In this document: in pieces, positions 1 to 5,416 of the stretch
Position numbering within the stretch: position 1 is the first letter of the stretch
How the letters are laid out: the number at the start of each line of letters is the position of its first letter
From: an uncultured Collinsella sp.
GTDB taxonomy: Bacteria > Actinomycetota > Coriobacteriia > Coriobacteriales > Coriobacteriaceae
DNA length: 8,485 nucleotides
NCBI GenBank assembly: GCA_900751665.1
Contig: CAADSV010000219.1
Location: 1 to 8,485, forward strand
Direction of reading: 5' to 3'
Program-made: the position numbers and the translations under genes
Notes under the pieces: generated by a model
What the model saw: the letters and a program-made list of their open reading frames with translations, nothing else
The model's database searches: none
Told to the model about the DNA's origin: nothing

Positions 1-187
1 CACATGCGGTCTGTGAATTTAGGCAGCAGACCCTTTCGGCTTTCAAATAATCTGCCAACCTTGCTTCGAGTTTCTTGGTACGAGGACCAGTAGTAATCCA
101 TCCTGATCGAAGGGCTTCTGCAACTTCGACAATTTCTGCCTCGGTAATATCAGGCGGCGAAAACGGGATGTTCATCTTTACAGTCAT
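1..187 (-). CDS. DegT/DnrJ/EryC1/StrS-family sugar aminotransferase (N-terminal part, cut by window edge)
   Basis: Only the first 62 codons are present; the gene continues beyond position 1. The peptide opens [14 protein letters not shown] and contains [14 protein letters not shown], the typical N-terminal signature of PLP-dependent sugar aminotransferases of this family, then NSQTA, matching the NSGTAAL-type strand before the cofactor site. The family transfers an amino group from glutamate to a 4-keto (or 3-keto) nucleotide sugar in the cytoplasm. The ATG at 185-187 is chosen because AGAGG lies 7 nt upstream; a second ATG at 173-175 is less well placed. It begins 17 bp after the stop of the 4,6-dehydratase, so the two are almost certainly co-transcribed, and the dehydratase product would be its natural substrate (inference: a PglE-like role). 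The catalytic lysine lies outside the window. Confidence 0.9.
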   Translation of the reverse strand, partial: MTVKMNIPFSPPDITEAEIVEVAEALRSGWITTGPRTKKLEARLADYLKAERVCCLNSQTAC

Positions 188-204
188 TATTCTGCCTCTT
201 CCAA

Positions 205-2085
205 CTAGTCGTTGTACTGTGGGTGATACGTTGGGACAACTTCGGCAAGAACCGTTTTAATCTCGTCGTTCGTGCCATTCAGACAGGCCTCGAGCTTCTC
301 GAGCTTGTCCTTAATCTCTTCCATCTTGTCTGCCTCGGCCGTGGAAATACGAATCTCGGAATGCTCGGTAGGCAGGAGTTGCTCGTTGTCCATAAGGAGC
401 TCCTCGTACATTTTTTCACCAGGACGTAGGCCGACCTCTTTGACCTCGATATCCTTGCCGGGCTTAAGACCGCTAAGCGTGATGAGATTGATCGCGAGGT
501 CATAAATCTTGACCGGTTCGCCCATGTCCAAAACAAAAATCTCGCCGCCATGAGCAAGCGCACCGGCAGTAATGACCAATTTGCTGGCCTCGGGAATCGT
601 CATAAAGTAACGCGTAATGTCCTTGTGCGTAATGGTGATAGGACCGCCCTCGTGAAGTTGACGCTTAAAGAGCGGGATGACCGAACCATGGCTACCAAGA
701 ACATTGCCAAAACGGACTGCAGTAAAAATGGTCTTGCTGTTGGCCGCATAATACTGAACGATCATCTCGTCCATGCGTTTGGTGGCACCCATTACATTTG
801 CGGGATTAACGGCCTTATCAGTAGAAATTTGTACGAAATGACTGCACTGATATTGATCAGCCAATCGCACAACATTGAGGGTGCCAAATACGTTATTTTC
901 AATTGCCTCACGCGCATTATGTTCCATAAGGGGAACATGCTTGTGCGCCGCCGCATGGAAGACAACTTGCGGATGATATGTTTCGAAAACATGCTCGATT
1001 GCAGGCGAGTGCGTGATAGAACCGATAAACACCTGAATATCAGTGCCTTGATCCCGAGCCGACTTTATAATGTCGTGGTACAGCTCATACGTCGTGTTCT
1101 CGTAAATATCGAACAAAATGATTTGAGCAGGCTTTGCCGGAAGCAGCTGACGCACGAGCTCAGAACCGATAGAACCGCCACCGCCAGTAACCAAAATGCG
1201 TTTGCCCGCAACATAGCCCATCTGGTCCAGATTAAGTGATTTCTCTTCACGAGATAGCAAATCGCTGATTTCGACTTCGCGAAGGGCAACCCTGCCAAGA
1301 CCGCTTATAGGAATGTCGCGCACATTGGGCAAGGTTAATACCCTAATCCCCGTTTTCATGCAGAGGTCATAGATTCTCTGGCGTTCATCAAAAGTAGCAC
1401 TTGGAATGGCGACTACAATTTGTTCGGCTTCACAGGCATGCGCAGTCGTCGGAATATCCGCACAGGTACCGCAGACTTTAATGTCATGAATTCGCTGATT
1501 TTGTTTATTGGGATCGTCATCAACGACGGCAACAGGATCTCCAACCATATCGGGATCGTTACTGAGCATGCGCTTAATAGTAAGCGAACCGGTCTCCCCT
1601 GCTCCCACGATGAGCGTACGAGGTAAATGAGCATCTGATTTGCTTTTAAAACGCCATGCCTGGCTACCATAAATGGCGCGAATGGCAAAGCGGCCACCGC
1701 CGCAAATGATAAGGACAACAGCCCAGGCCATGACGTCCTCACGAAGGGTCATGCCCTTGCCGAATAACACGTTAAAGATAACGTCGCCAATGACTGAGCC
1801 TACCGTTACAGCAGCAACAATACGTCCAGCCTCGGGAATGCTCGCATAGCGCCACAAGCTGCTATACATATGGAAGAACCAAAAGACGACAACGTTAACA
1901 AGCGCAAGCACAAGAATAGCCGGGCATGCGCCGGCTGCTCCGCTTATCGTCGCCCAATGTTGCGTTCCCCACGATGAGACAAACACGGCAATAAAAGTTG
2001 CCGCGATGTCATATGCCATCAACGCATACGGTTCAAAGGCGCTCAACTTCCCCTTTTGCTTTGCACTCTTAGATTCGGTATTCAA
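205..2085 (-). CDS. Membrane-bound UDP-GlcNAc 4,6-dehydratase, PglF/WbpM/CapD type
   Basis: A 626-residue protein with the full architecture of the long membrane-anchored nucleotide-sugar dehydratases. Hydrophobic segments at about 22-40, 54-74, 86-107 and 117-137 form the membrane domain. A first Rossmann-like domain carries VGAGETGS (160-167). The catalytic SDR domain carries [10 protein letters not shown] (300-309) for NAD binding, [14 protein letters not shown] (377-390) and STDKAVNP (421-428). Met432 and Lys436 give the Met-xxx-Lys arrangement that replaces Tyr-xxx-Lys in this group. Family members convert UDP-GlcNAc to the 4-keto-6-deoxy sugar. The start is a TTG (2083-2085) behind GAAGAGAAG; an in-frame stop at 2104-2106 limits alternatives, and the next ATG (residue 23) would trim the segment before the first membrane helix. 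It follows the antiterminator by 87 bp and precedes the aminotransferase by 17 bp. Its codon use is more AT-rich than glgB, as expected for an exchangeable glycan locus. The exact sugar product is inferred. Confidence 0.94.
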   Translation of the reverse strand: MNTESKSAKQKGKLSAFEPYALMAYDIAATFIAVFVSSWGTQHWATISGAAGACPAILVLALVNVVVFWFFHMYSSLWRYASIPEAGRIVAAVTVGSVIGDVIFNVLFGKGMTLREDVMAWAVVLIICGGGRFAIRAIYGSQAWRFKSKSDAHLPRTLIVGAGETGSLTIKRMLSNDPDMVGDPVAVVDDDPNKQNQRIHDIKVCGTCADIPTTAHACEAEQIVVAIPSATFDERQRIYDLCMKTGIRVLTLPNVRDIPISGLGRVALREVEISDLLSREEKSLNLDQMGYVAGKRILVTGGGGSIGSELVRQLLPAKPAQIILFDIYENTTYELYHDIIKSARDQGTDIQVFIGSITHSPAIEHVFETYHPQVVFHAAAHKHVPLMEHNAREAIENNVFGTLNVVRLADQYQCSHFVQISTDKAVNPANVMGATKRMDEMIVQYYAANSKTIFTAVRFGNVLGSHGSVIPLFKRQLHEGGPITITHKDITRYFMTIPEASKLVITAGALAHGGEIFVLDMGEPVKIYDLAINLITLSGLKPGKDIEVKEVGLRPGEKMYEELLMDNEQLLPTEHSEIRISTAEADKMEEIKDKLEKLEACLNGTNDEIKTVLAEVVPTYHPQYND

Positions 2086-2172
2086 GATCTTGTCTTCTCT
2101 TCCCTATTGATCCCGTTGCCTACGTCCCCGCCCCCGGGGATCCTCCCTGTCCCGTTAGACAGTCGCCTGCAG

Positions 2173-2718
2173 CTAGGCGATCGCCTTTTTAAGGTTGCGC
2201 ATTACACGCTGCTCGGTCGAAAGCACGGCAAGGCCAACGCGCGTAGTTACGCGTCGGCCGCACAAGTCGAGCTCCAAATAAGCAGTGCTCTTGCGTCTGT
2301 TAATGGTTTTGATAAGGCCTTCGTGGCCCAGCAGCGGACCTGCCGTAACTACGACTTGGTCGCCGTCTTTTAGGGCCTCGCTTATGGGCACCACGCGGTC
2401 TCCCCTATGCGTAAAGCCGCCAATAAGCTGGGTCTCTTCTTTTGCCAGCGGCACAAACTGACCGTCCTGGGATAGCACCCGGGCAAAATCGTCCATGCGC
2501 AACAAAGACTATTGCACGGTGCGGGGATCTGCAGTATCGCAGATAAGATAACCGGGAAAGAGCGGCTTAGTTGTGTTGACCCATTCGCCGTGTACCTTGA
2601 TTTCGGTTTGAAATTGGGGATAAAAGAGCTCCTGCATGGCGCCAGCCGGCACCACATGCTCGATGCGCTCGCGCATTACGTCTTCGCGACCGTTAATGAC
2701 CTGGATCATATACCACAC
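2173..2718 (-). pseudogene. NusG-family specialised antiterminator (LoaP-like), interrupted by an in-frame amber codon
   Basis: The two halves of a NusG paralogue lie in one frame, separated only by a TAG at 2509-2511. The first 69 residues begin MWYMIQVINGRED and include KPLFPGYL, the NGN-domain hallmark, ending DPRTVQ. After TAG the frame continues SLLRMDDFARVL and reaches a KOW domain at about codons 118-152 (DGDQVVVTAGPLLGHEG). Total length would be 181 codons, normal for LoaP/RfaH-type proteins. The GTG start at 2716-2718 is preferred because AAGGGGG lies 8 nt upstream and the product then begins exactly at the family's Trp-Tyr. Proteins of this class bind RNA polymerase and prevent termination in long polysaccharide or secondary-metabolite operons; the position at the head of a glycan operon fits. 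The downstream half has no Shine-Dalgarno at its TTG (2503-2505) or ATG (2494-2496), so independent translation is doubtful. Alternatives are amber suppression, reinitiation or a sequencing error. Confidence 0.85.
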
Positions 2719-2726
2719 GAGCACCA

Positions 2727-2733
2727 CCCCCTT
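2727..2733 (-). promoter_or_regulatory. Ribosome binding site deciding the antiterminator start
   Basis: Minus-strand AAGGGGG ends 8 nt before the GTG at 2716-2718. It overlaps GTG codons further upstream that could otherwise be taken as starts, so it favours the shorter protein beginning at the conserved Trp-Tyr. Confidence 0.7.
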
Positions 2734-2747
2734 GCTGTCTTACGTGT

Positions 2748-2820
2748 GGCTCACGGGGTTTGGGTATGGCTTCGCCAGGGCGCTTGTGCGCGAAGGCGCT
2801 CCATATTCAAACCCTGAGCC
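2748..2820 (-). repeat. 73-nt long imperfect inverted repeat (leader stem-loop)
   Basis: Arms, read on the plus strand: GGCTCA (2748-2753) with TGAGCC (2815-2820); GGGTTTG (2756-2762) with CAAACCC (2808-2814); TATGG (2765-2769) with CCATA (2801-2805); CTTCGC (2770-2775) with GCGAAG (2790-2795). That gives 24 Watson-Crick pairs with small bulges and a 14-nt loop. The two positions between the second and third arms form G-U pairs only in a plus-strand RNA, so strand is not settled by the fold. It ends 14 nt before the Shine-Dalgarno of the LoaP-like gene and has no T-run after it. LoaP is known to act through an RNA hairpin in its target leader; that this is such a site is inference. Confidence 0.6.
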
Positions 2821-2924
2821 CAGTTAGACAAGCACGTGGCTCTGCCCCACCGTGAACGGTATGTTTGAGTGCAGTTGCTAGAGACGCGGACGTGTATCGC
2901 AAAATGACCGCGACCCCAGCTGGC

Positions 2925-2968
2925 TGCGTGCGAACCAGTCAAGCGGGAACAAAACTGGACCGCACGCA
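2925..2968 (-). repeat. 44-nt stem-loop in the antiterminator leader
   Basis: Fifteen-position arms (2925-2939 and 2954-2968) pair at 13 Watson-Crick positions around a 14-nt loop. In a minus-strand RNA one of the two remaining positions is a G-U wobble and the other a U-U; in a plus-strand RNA they would be A-C and A-A. This favours an RNA in the direction of the glycan operon. No T-run follows. Confidence 0.6.
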
Positions 2969-3010
2969 AACAACTGTAGGACTGCTACGATTTGTCATAC
3001 GAACTTCTAG

Positions 3011-3043
3011 AATTTGCATCTCATAAATAAATCAACGCAAATT
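3011..3043. promoter_or_regulatory. AT-rich patch with inverted repeat AATTTGC-N19-GCAAATT
   Basis: A perfect 7-bp inverted repeat (3011-3017 and 3037-3043) brackets the most AT-rich stretch of this intergenic region. Spacing and base composition would suit a protein-binding operator or a promoter region, but no convincing -10/-35 pair is visible inside it. Weak call. Confidence 0.3.
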
Positions 3044-3120
3044 AAAAGAGCCGCATGACCTTCTTATTGGAGCTCGTGGTGTTTCTAGCACCGCCGTTAC
3101 GGCCGGATGCTGATCGACCC

Positions 3121-3153
3121 TGCGCTTTGTGGCTTGCTAAAGCCGTGAGCGCA
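3121..3153. repeat. 33-nt two-part stem-loop
   Basis: Outer arms TGCGCT (3121-3126) and AGCGCA (3148-3153), inner arms GGCTT (3131-3135) and AAGCC (3140-3144), 4-nt loop. The intervening TGT/GTG would make three G-U pairs in a plus-strand RNA but only mismatches in a minus-strand RNA. No T-run on either side, so a terminator is unlikely. Confidence 0.5.
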
Positions 3154-3176
3154 GTTGAACTCATGTAACGTTAGGT

Positions 3177-3185
3177 ATTCTAGCA
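3177..3185 (-). promoter_or_regulatory. Candidate extended -10 promoter for the glycan operon
   Basis: Minus-strand TGCTAGAAT matches the extended -10 pattern TGnTATAAT at all but one position. No good -35 is seen 16-18 nt upstream. If used, transcription would start near 3170 and give a leader of about 450 nt before the antiterminator start. Confidence 0.35.
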
Positions 3186-3453
3186 CAAGCTGGTCGCAAA
3201 ACTGATTTGGCTAATGACGGACAACATATCGTTCATTTAGCGTGTTCAACGGTGTTGTTTTGGGATGTTGTTCACATTGATGCAGCTTATTGAGGTAATG
3301 GCGGTGATTAGGGGCGTTCCTGAAGCCCAGACGGAGCAGAGAGATGCACTGTTAATTGCGTTTGTCTAACAAACTATGTACAGACATGTGAAATAAATTG
3401 TGCAACTTCTTGTTGGCATAGGAAGGGATTGCGGCGCAAGGTATTTTGGCATG

Positions 3454-3484
3454 AAAAAAGGCCTTCGGAATACCGAAGGCCTTT
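3454..3484 (-). terminator. Intrinsic terminator of the tRNA-Ala gene
   Basis: A perfect 12-bp stem (3457-3468 with 3473-3484) with a 4-nt loop is followed on the minus strand by six T residues (3459-3454, partly within the stem). It starts 10 nt beyond the tRNA 3' end. Confidence 0.92.
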
Positions 3485-3494
3485 GCATTCACGA

Positions 3495-3570
3495 TGGTGG
3501 AGACGAGGGGGATCGAACCCCTGACCTCTTGACTGCCAGTCAAGCGCTCTCCCAGCTGAGCTACGCCCCC
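3495..3570 (-). tRNA. tRNA-Ala (anticodon GGC)
   Basis: A complete 76-nt cloverleaf on the minus strand. The acceptor stem GGGGGCG pairs with CGTCTCC (two G-U pairs); the D-stem is GCTC/GAGC; the anticodon stem is CTTGA/TCAAG with loop CTGGCAG, giving anticodon GGC for alanine; the variable loop is AGGTC; the T-stem is AGGGG/CCCCT with loop TTCGATC. The discriminator is A and the terminal CCA (3495-3497) is encoded. It has its own promoter and terminator, so it is a single-gene unit. Its 3' end faces the glycan locus. Confidence 0.98.
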
Positions 3571-3583
3571 GTGACGAGGAGAT

Positions 3584-3612
3584 ACTATAGGGGAAGACTT
3601 TCTTTGATGCAA
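3584..3612 (-). promoter_or_regulatory. Sigma-70-type promoter of tRNA-Ala
   Basis: Minus-strand -35 TTGCAT (3607-3612), exactly 17 nt of spacer, then -10 TATAGT (3584-3589). Transcription would begin around 3577, just ahead of the tRNA 5' end at 3570. Confidence 0.85.
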
Positions 3613-3642
3613 GGACTTTTTTGGGTTGAATCTCTTACTTAC

Positions 3643-3715
3643 GGGTTTTCCTGGGACGGGGCAGAAATAATCACTCTTCGAGCGCTTATTTCTATCCACC
3701 GTCCCGATAAAACCC
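3643..3715 (-). repeat. 73-bp multi-arm palindrome downstream of thiN
   Basis: Nested arms on the plus strand: GGGTTTT (3643-3649) with AAAACCC (3709-3715); GGGACGG (3653-3659) with CCGTCCC (3699-3705); AGAAATAA (3663-3670) with TTATTTCT (3686-3693); then a short apical stem around a 3-nt loop at 3677-3679. The apical stem has a G-U pair in a minus-strand RNA but an A-C mismatch in a plus-strand RNA, so it probably acts in the 3' end of the thiN transcript, 14 nt past its stop. There is no T-run, so it is at best a non-canonical terminator or 3'-end stabiliser. No target-site duplication is seen that would mark a mobile element. Confidence 0.65.
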
Positions 3716-3729
3716 TGATGCGATAGACC

Positions 3730-4371
3730 TTACTTGTAGAGGTAAGCGATGGCGGTGCCGGCGTGGGCTTGGATCGTGGCAGTTGACCTGACGACGTTGC
3801 TAATGCCCGTATCGGCCAACAGGCCCAGGGGGCTGTGATCTAGTTCCCATTCTAGGCCGTGTTCGCTTACCTCGGTTTTGGGGGCTATAGCGATGATGGA
3901 GAACGTCCTGCCTTCGGAGCCCTCGATAGTCCACGATTCGCCCGCGTGGAGGATGCGAGCGACCATCTTGTCCTCGACAATCCAGGCAGGGGCATCCTCA
4001 TAGCCTGCAAGCAGCCCCAGTACGGAAAGCGCCATATCCGGGCGGCCACCGGTGGCGCAGGTCGCAACCACTTCGGCACCTGGCCAGCGGCGACGGACGG
4101 AATCGAGCGCCAGCGCCAGATCGGTATAGTCCTTGTAGGGGTCGTGGCGTTCTACCTCAAAGGCTTCGGCGGCATCGACTAGCGCGCGACCCGCATTACT
4201 CACCGTGTCGGCATCCCCCACATACACGTCGCAGCCGAGGCCGGCGCCCAGTAGGGCATCCAAGCCGCGGTCCACGGCGACAACGTGGTCGCACTCCCCT
4301 GCTAGCCTACGCAACAGATCCGTGCTCGCAACCACAGGCGAGCCGCAGACCACTAATACCTTGCAAGCCAC
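3730..4371 (-). CDS. thiN: Thiamine pyrophosphokinase (thiamine diphosphokinase)
   Basis: A 213-residue soluble protein, the usual length for the family, which transfers pyrophosphate from ATP to thiamine to make thiamine diphosphate. Family motifs occur in order: AVDRGLDALL (32-41), GDADT (52-56), KDYTD (80-84), TGGRPDM (107-113) and GISNV (189-193), the last near the C-terminal thiamine-binding sandwich. Two positions differ from the common form: Thr for Ser in GDxDS and Met for His in GGRxDH. The GTG start (4369-4371) lies just behind GGCGAGGG with short spacing; a later GTG at residue 7 would remove the first beta-strand. It starts 9 bp after the HAD stop codon, which lies within the same Shine-Dalgarno stretch, so translational coupling is likely. 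No upstream thiamine riboswitch is visible. The stop is TAA. Confidence 0.9.
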   Translation of the reverse strand: MACKVLVVCGSPVVASTDLLRRLAGECDHVVAVDRGLDALLGAGLGCDVYVGDADTVSNAGRALVDAAEAFEVERHDPYKDYTDLALALDSVRRRWPGAEVVATCATGGRPDMALSVLGLLAGYEDAPAWIVEDKMVARILHAGESWTIEGSEGRTFSIIAIAPKTEVSEHGLEWELDHSPLGLLADTGISNVVRSTATIQAHAGTAIAYLYK

Positions 4372-4380
4372 AGCCCTCGC

Positions 4381-5070
4381 CTATCCCTCAAACGAAAGCA
4401 CGCGGGCCAGGTCAAGCTCCTCATAGCTGTCGATAAAGATATCGCAGTTGGCGCGTACGTCGTCGCGCTTCATGCGGCCGTGCGGGTCATAGATGCCCAC
4501 ACGTTTAAATCCAGCAGTGCCAGAGCTCTTAAGGCCAAAGACGGCGTCCTCAAACACCCACGCGCGCTCAAACTTGTGCCCGTGGCGCTCTTCCAGGCGA
4601 CGCAGCGCCAGCTCGTACACGTCGGGGAACTGCTTGGAGCGCCCAACCTCGCCCGTCGTGGTAATAAACTCCATATAGCGATCAAGGCCAGCAGCCGCAA
4701 GGGCGGACTGCACCAGCTCGGCCGGCGTGGACGTGGCCACGCACATGGCAATGCCCGCCGCCTTCGCCTGCTCCAGAAACGCCAGGAGCCCCTCGCGCGG
4801 CGGCACCTTGGAGTACCCATCAATCAAAATCTCGCTCAGCTCACGATACAGCTCCTCGCCATTCGCGCCAATGCCCCACGTGTCGTGGTAGGCCTGGCAC
4901 TCGTCCTCCAGCGAAAGGTGCTCAAACTGGGCAAAATCGTCGACCGTCACATCAATGCCATGACGGCGCAATAACTCGGTCTGCGCATGGCCCCAGACGG
5001 GGGAGCTATTAACCAGTGTTCCGTCGCAATCGAAAATAAAAGCAACACTTGAAGCAGCGATATGGTCCAT
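4381..5070 (-). CDS. HAD-superfamily hydrolase, beta-phosphoglucomutase/phosphatase-like
   Basis: A 229-residue haloacid-dehalogenase-fold protein with all four motifs. Motif I is FDCDGTLV, with nucleophile Asp14 and acid/base Asp16. A helical C1 cap occupies about 22-90. Motif II is ATSTP (112-116). Motif III is RSKQFPD with Lys146, in the context typical of the PGM-like subfamily. Motif IV is FEDAVFG with Glu174-Asp175. Such enzymes dephosphorylate small phosphorylated metabolites or interconvert sugar phosphates; the substrate cannot be read from sequence. The ATG at 5068-5070 is preferred, with AAAGG 7 nt upstream; an in-frame TTG seven codons earlier has no clear ribosome binding site. 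It is the first gene of an operon with thiN and is transcribed divergently from glgB, with shared operator-like repeats between them. A role in sugar-phosphate metabolism beside glycogen genes is plausible but unproven. Stop codon TAG. Confidence 0.9.
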   Translation of the reverse strand: MDHIAASSVAFIFDCDGTLVNSSPVWGHAQTELLRRHGIDVTVDDFAQFEHLSLEDECQAYHDTWGIGANGEELYRELSEILIDGYSKVPPREGLLAFLEQAKAAGIAMCVATSTPAELVQSALAAAGLDRYMEFITTTGEVGRSKQFPDVYELALRRLEERHGHKFERAWVFEDAVFGLKSSGTAGFKRVGIYDPHGRMKRDDVRANCDIFIDSYEELDLARVLSFEG

Positions 5071-5092
5071 AAACGAGCCTTTCGATGTCAAA

Positions 5093-5180
5093 TGGTAAAC
5101 AACCTGCTAAAAACGTTTTACCAAACGTCAGCCTAACAGTTTTGAAACCCTAATTGGTAAAACTGTCAAGAGTTTTACCA
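5093..5180. promoter_or_regulatory. Operator array: four TGGTAAAAC/GTTTTACCA half-sites
   Basis: Half-sites: TGGTAAAC (5093-5100, one A short), GTTTTACCA (5115-5123), TGGTAAAAC (5155-5163) and GTTTTACCA (5172-5180). The last two form a perfect 9-bp inverted repeat with an 8-bp spacer. At 5106-5123 a half-site is joined across a central CG to a partial mate (core AAAACGTTTT), the layout of LacI/GalR-family operators. The protein that binds is not encoded in the window. Confidence 0.6.
5141..5169 (-). promoter_or_regulatory. Candidate promoter of the HAD-thiN operon
   Basis: Minus-strand TTGACA (5164-5169) is a perfect -35 and fills most of the 8-bp spacer between two operator arms. The best element 17 nt on is TTCAAA (5141-5146), a poor -10. 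Binding at the flanking half-sites would block this -35. Confidence 0.4.
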
Positions 5181-5204
5181 CGGCAATTCTGCCAGTGGTA
5201 TAAA
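5175..5204 (+). promoter_or_regulatory. Candidate promoter of glgB-glgP
   Basis: Extended -10 TGGTATAAA (5196-5204), with -35 TTACCA (5175-5180) at 18-nt spacing. The -35 lies inside the operator half-site at 5172-5180. Transcription would start near 5211. Confidence 0.5.
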
Positions 5205-5290
5205 CATGGCGCTTACCGATTAAACGCCCCCGCAAAACCACTTTCGTTCATAAAACTAACGTACAGGTGTTATCGTAGTTTCTGCCGAAA

Positions 5291-5350
5291 GTTCCACCGA
5301 GCACGCGAGGTGGAACGAATCATAGAACTATCGCCGTCCCTTCGATTCGT
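5291..5350 (+). repeat. Two adjacent stem-loops in the glgB leader
   Basis: GTTCCACC (5291-5298) and GGTGGAAC (5309-5316) form a perfect 8-bp stem with a 10-nt loop. ACGAATC (5315-5321) and GATTCGT (5344-5350) form a perfect 7-bp stem that shares two bases with the first. No T-run follows, so this is leader structure rather than a clear terminator. Confidence 0.55.
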
Positions 5351-5416
5351 GCAGCCTTGGACCTTTCGCATCTAGTCACCAAGGCAACACGCTGCCGCGT
5401 CATGATGGGATCAAAC

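Larger units (their letters stand above)
2728..3453. other. Gene-free leader/intergenic region with several inverted repeats
   Basis: About 730 bp between the antiterminator start and the tRNA terminator. No open frame here has a plausible start, codon use or recognisable product. The region holds stem-loops at 2748-2820, 2925-2968 and 3121-3153, an AT-rich patch with a 7-bp inverted repeat at 3011-3043, a candidate extended -10 promoter at 3177-3185, and a small 6-bp palindrome at 3360-3374. None of the stem-loops is followed by a T-run on either strand, so they do not look like intrinsic terminators. The simplest reading is the promoter plus long 5' leader of the glycan operon. Confidence 0.6.
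5071..5416. promoter_or_regulatory. Divergent regulatory region between HAD-thiN and glgB-glgP
   Basis: About 345 bp with no convincing gene. The left half (5093-5205) carries four operator-like half-sites and candidate promoters for both directions. The right half is the glgB leader of roughly 200 nt with two adjacent inverted repeats (5291-5316 and 5315-5350). Confidence 0.7.

Noticed and set aside
550..1239. 229-codon plus-strand open frame opposite the dehydratase gene
   Set aside because: Antisense to a complete, well-supported dehydratase; no domain seen.
2939..2998. Possible 19-residue leader peptide (minus strand, starts MTNRSSP) ending inside the 2925-2968 hairpin
   Set aside because: Only a weak AGAAG upstream, no run of regulatory codons, and no downstream attenuator terminator.
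3085..3095. Minus-strand GGCGGTGCTAG resembling the RfaH ops/JUMPStart element
   Set aside because: The match breaks at the AGC core and 3' end, and LoaP-type proteins are not known to use ops. Likely chance.
2748..3153. Intergenic hairpins as intrinsic terminators
   Set aside because: None is followed by a T-run on either strand.
3352..3699. 115-codon minus-strand open frame across the tRNA region
   Set aside because: It runs through the tRNA-Ala, its promoter and its terminator, which are far better supported.
5071..5416. Thiamine diphosphate riboswitch controlling the HAD-thiN operon
   Set aside because: The conserved core elements of that riboswitch were not found on the minus strand; the region is better explained by protein operators.
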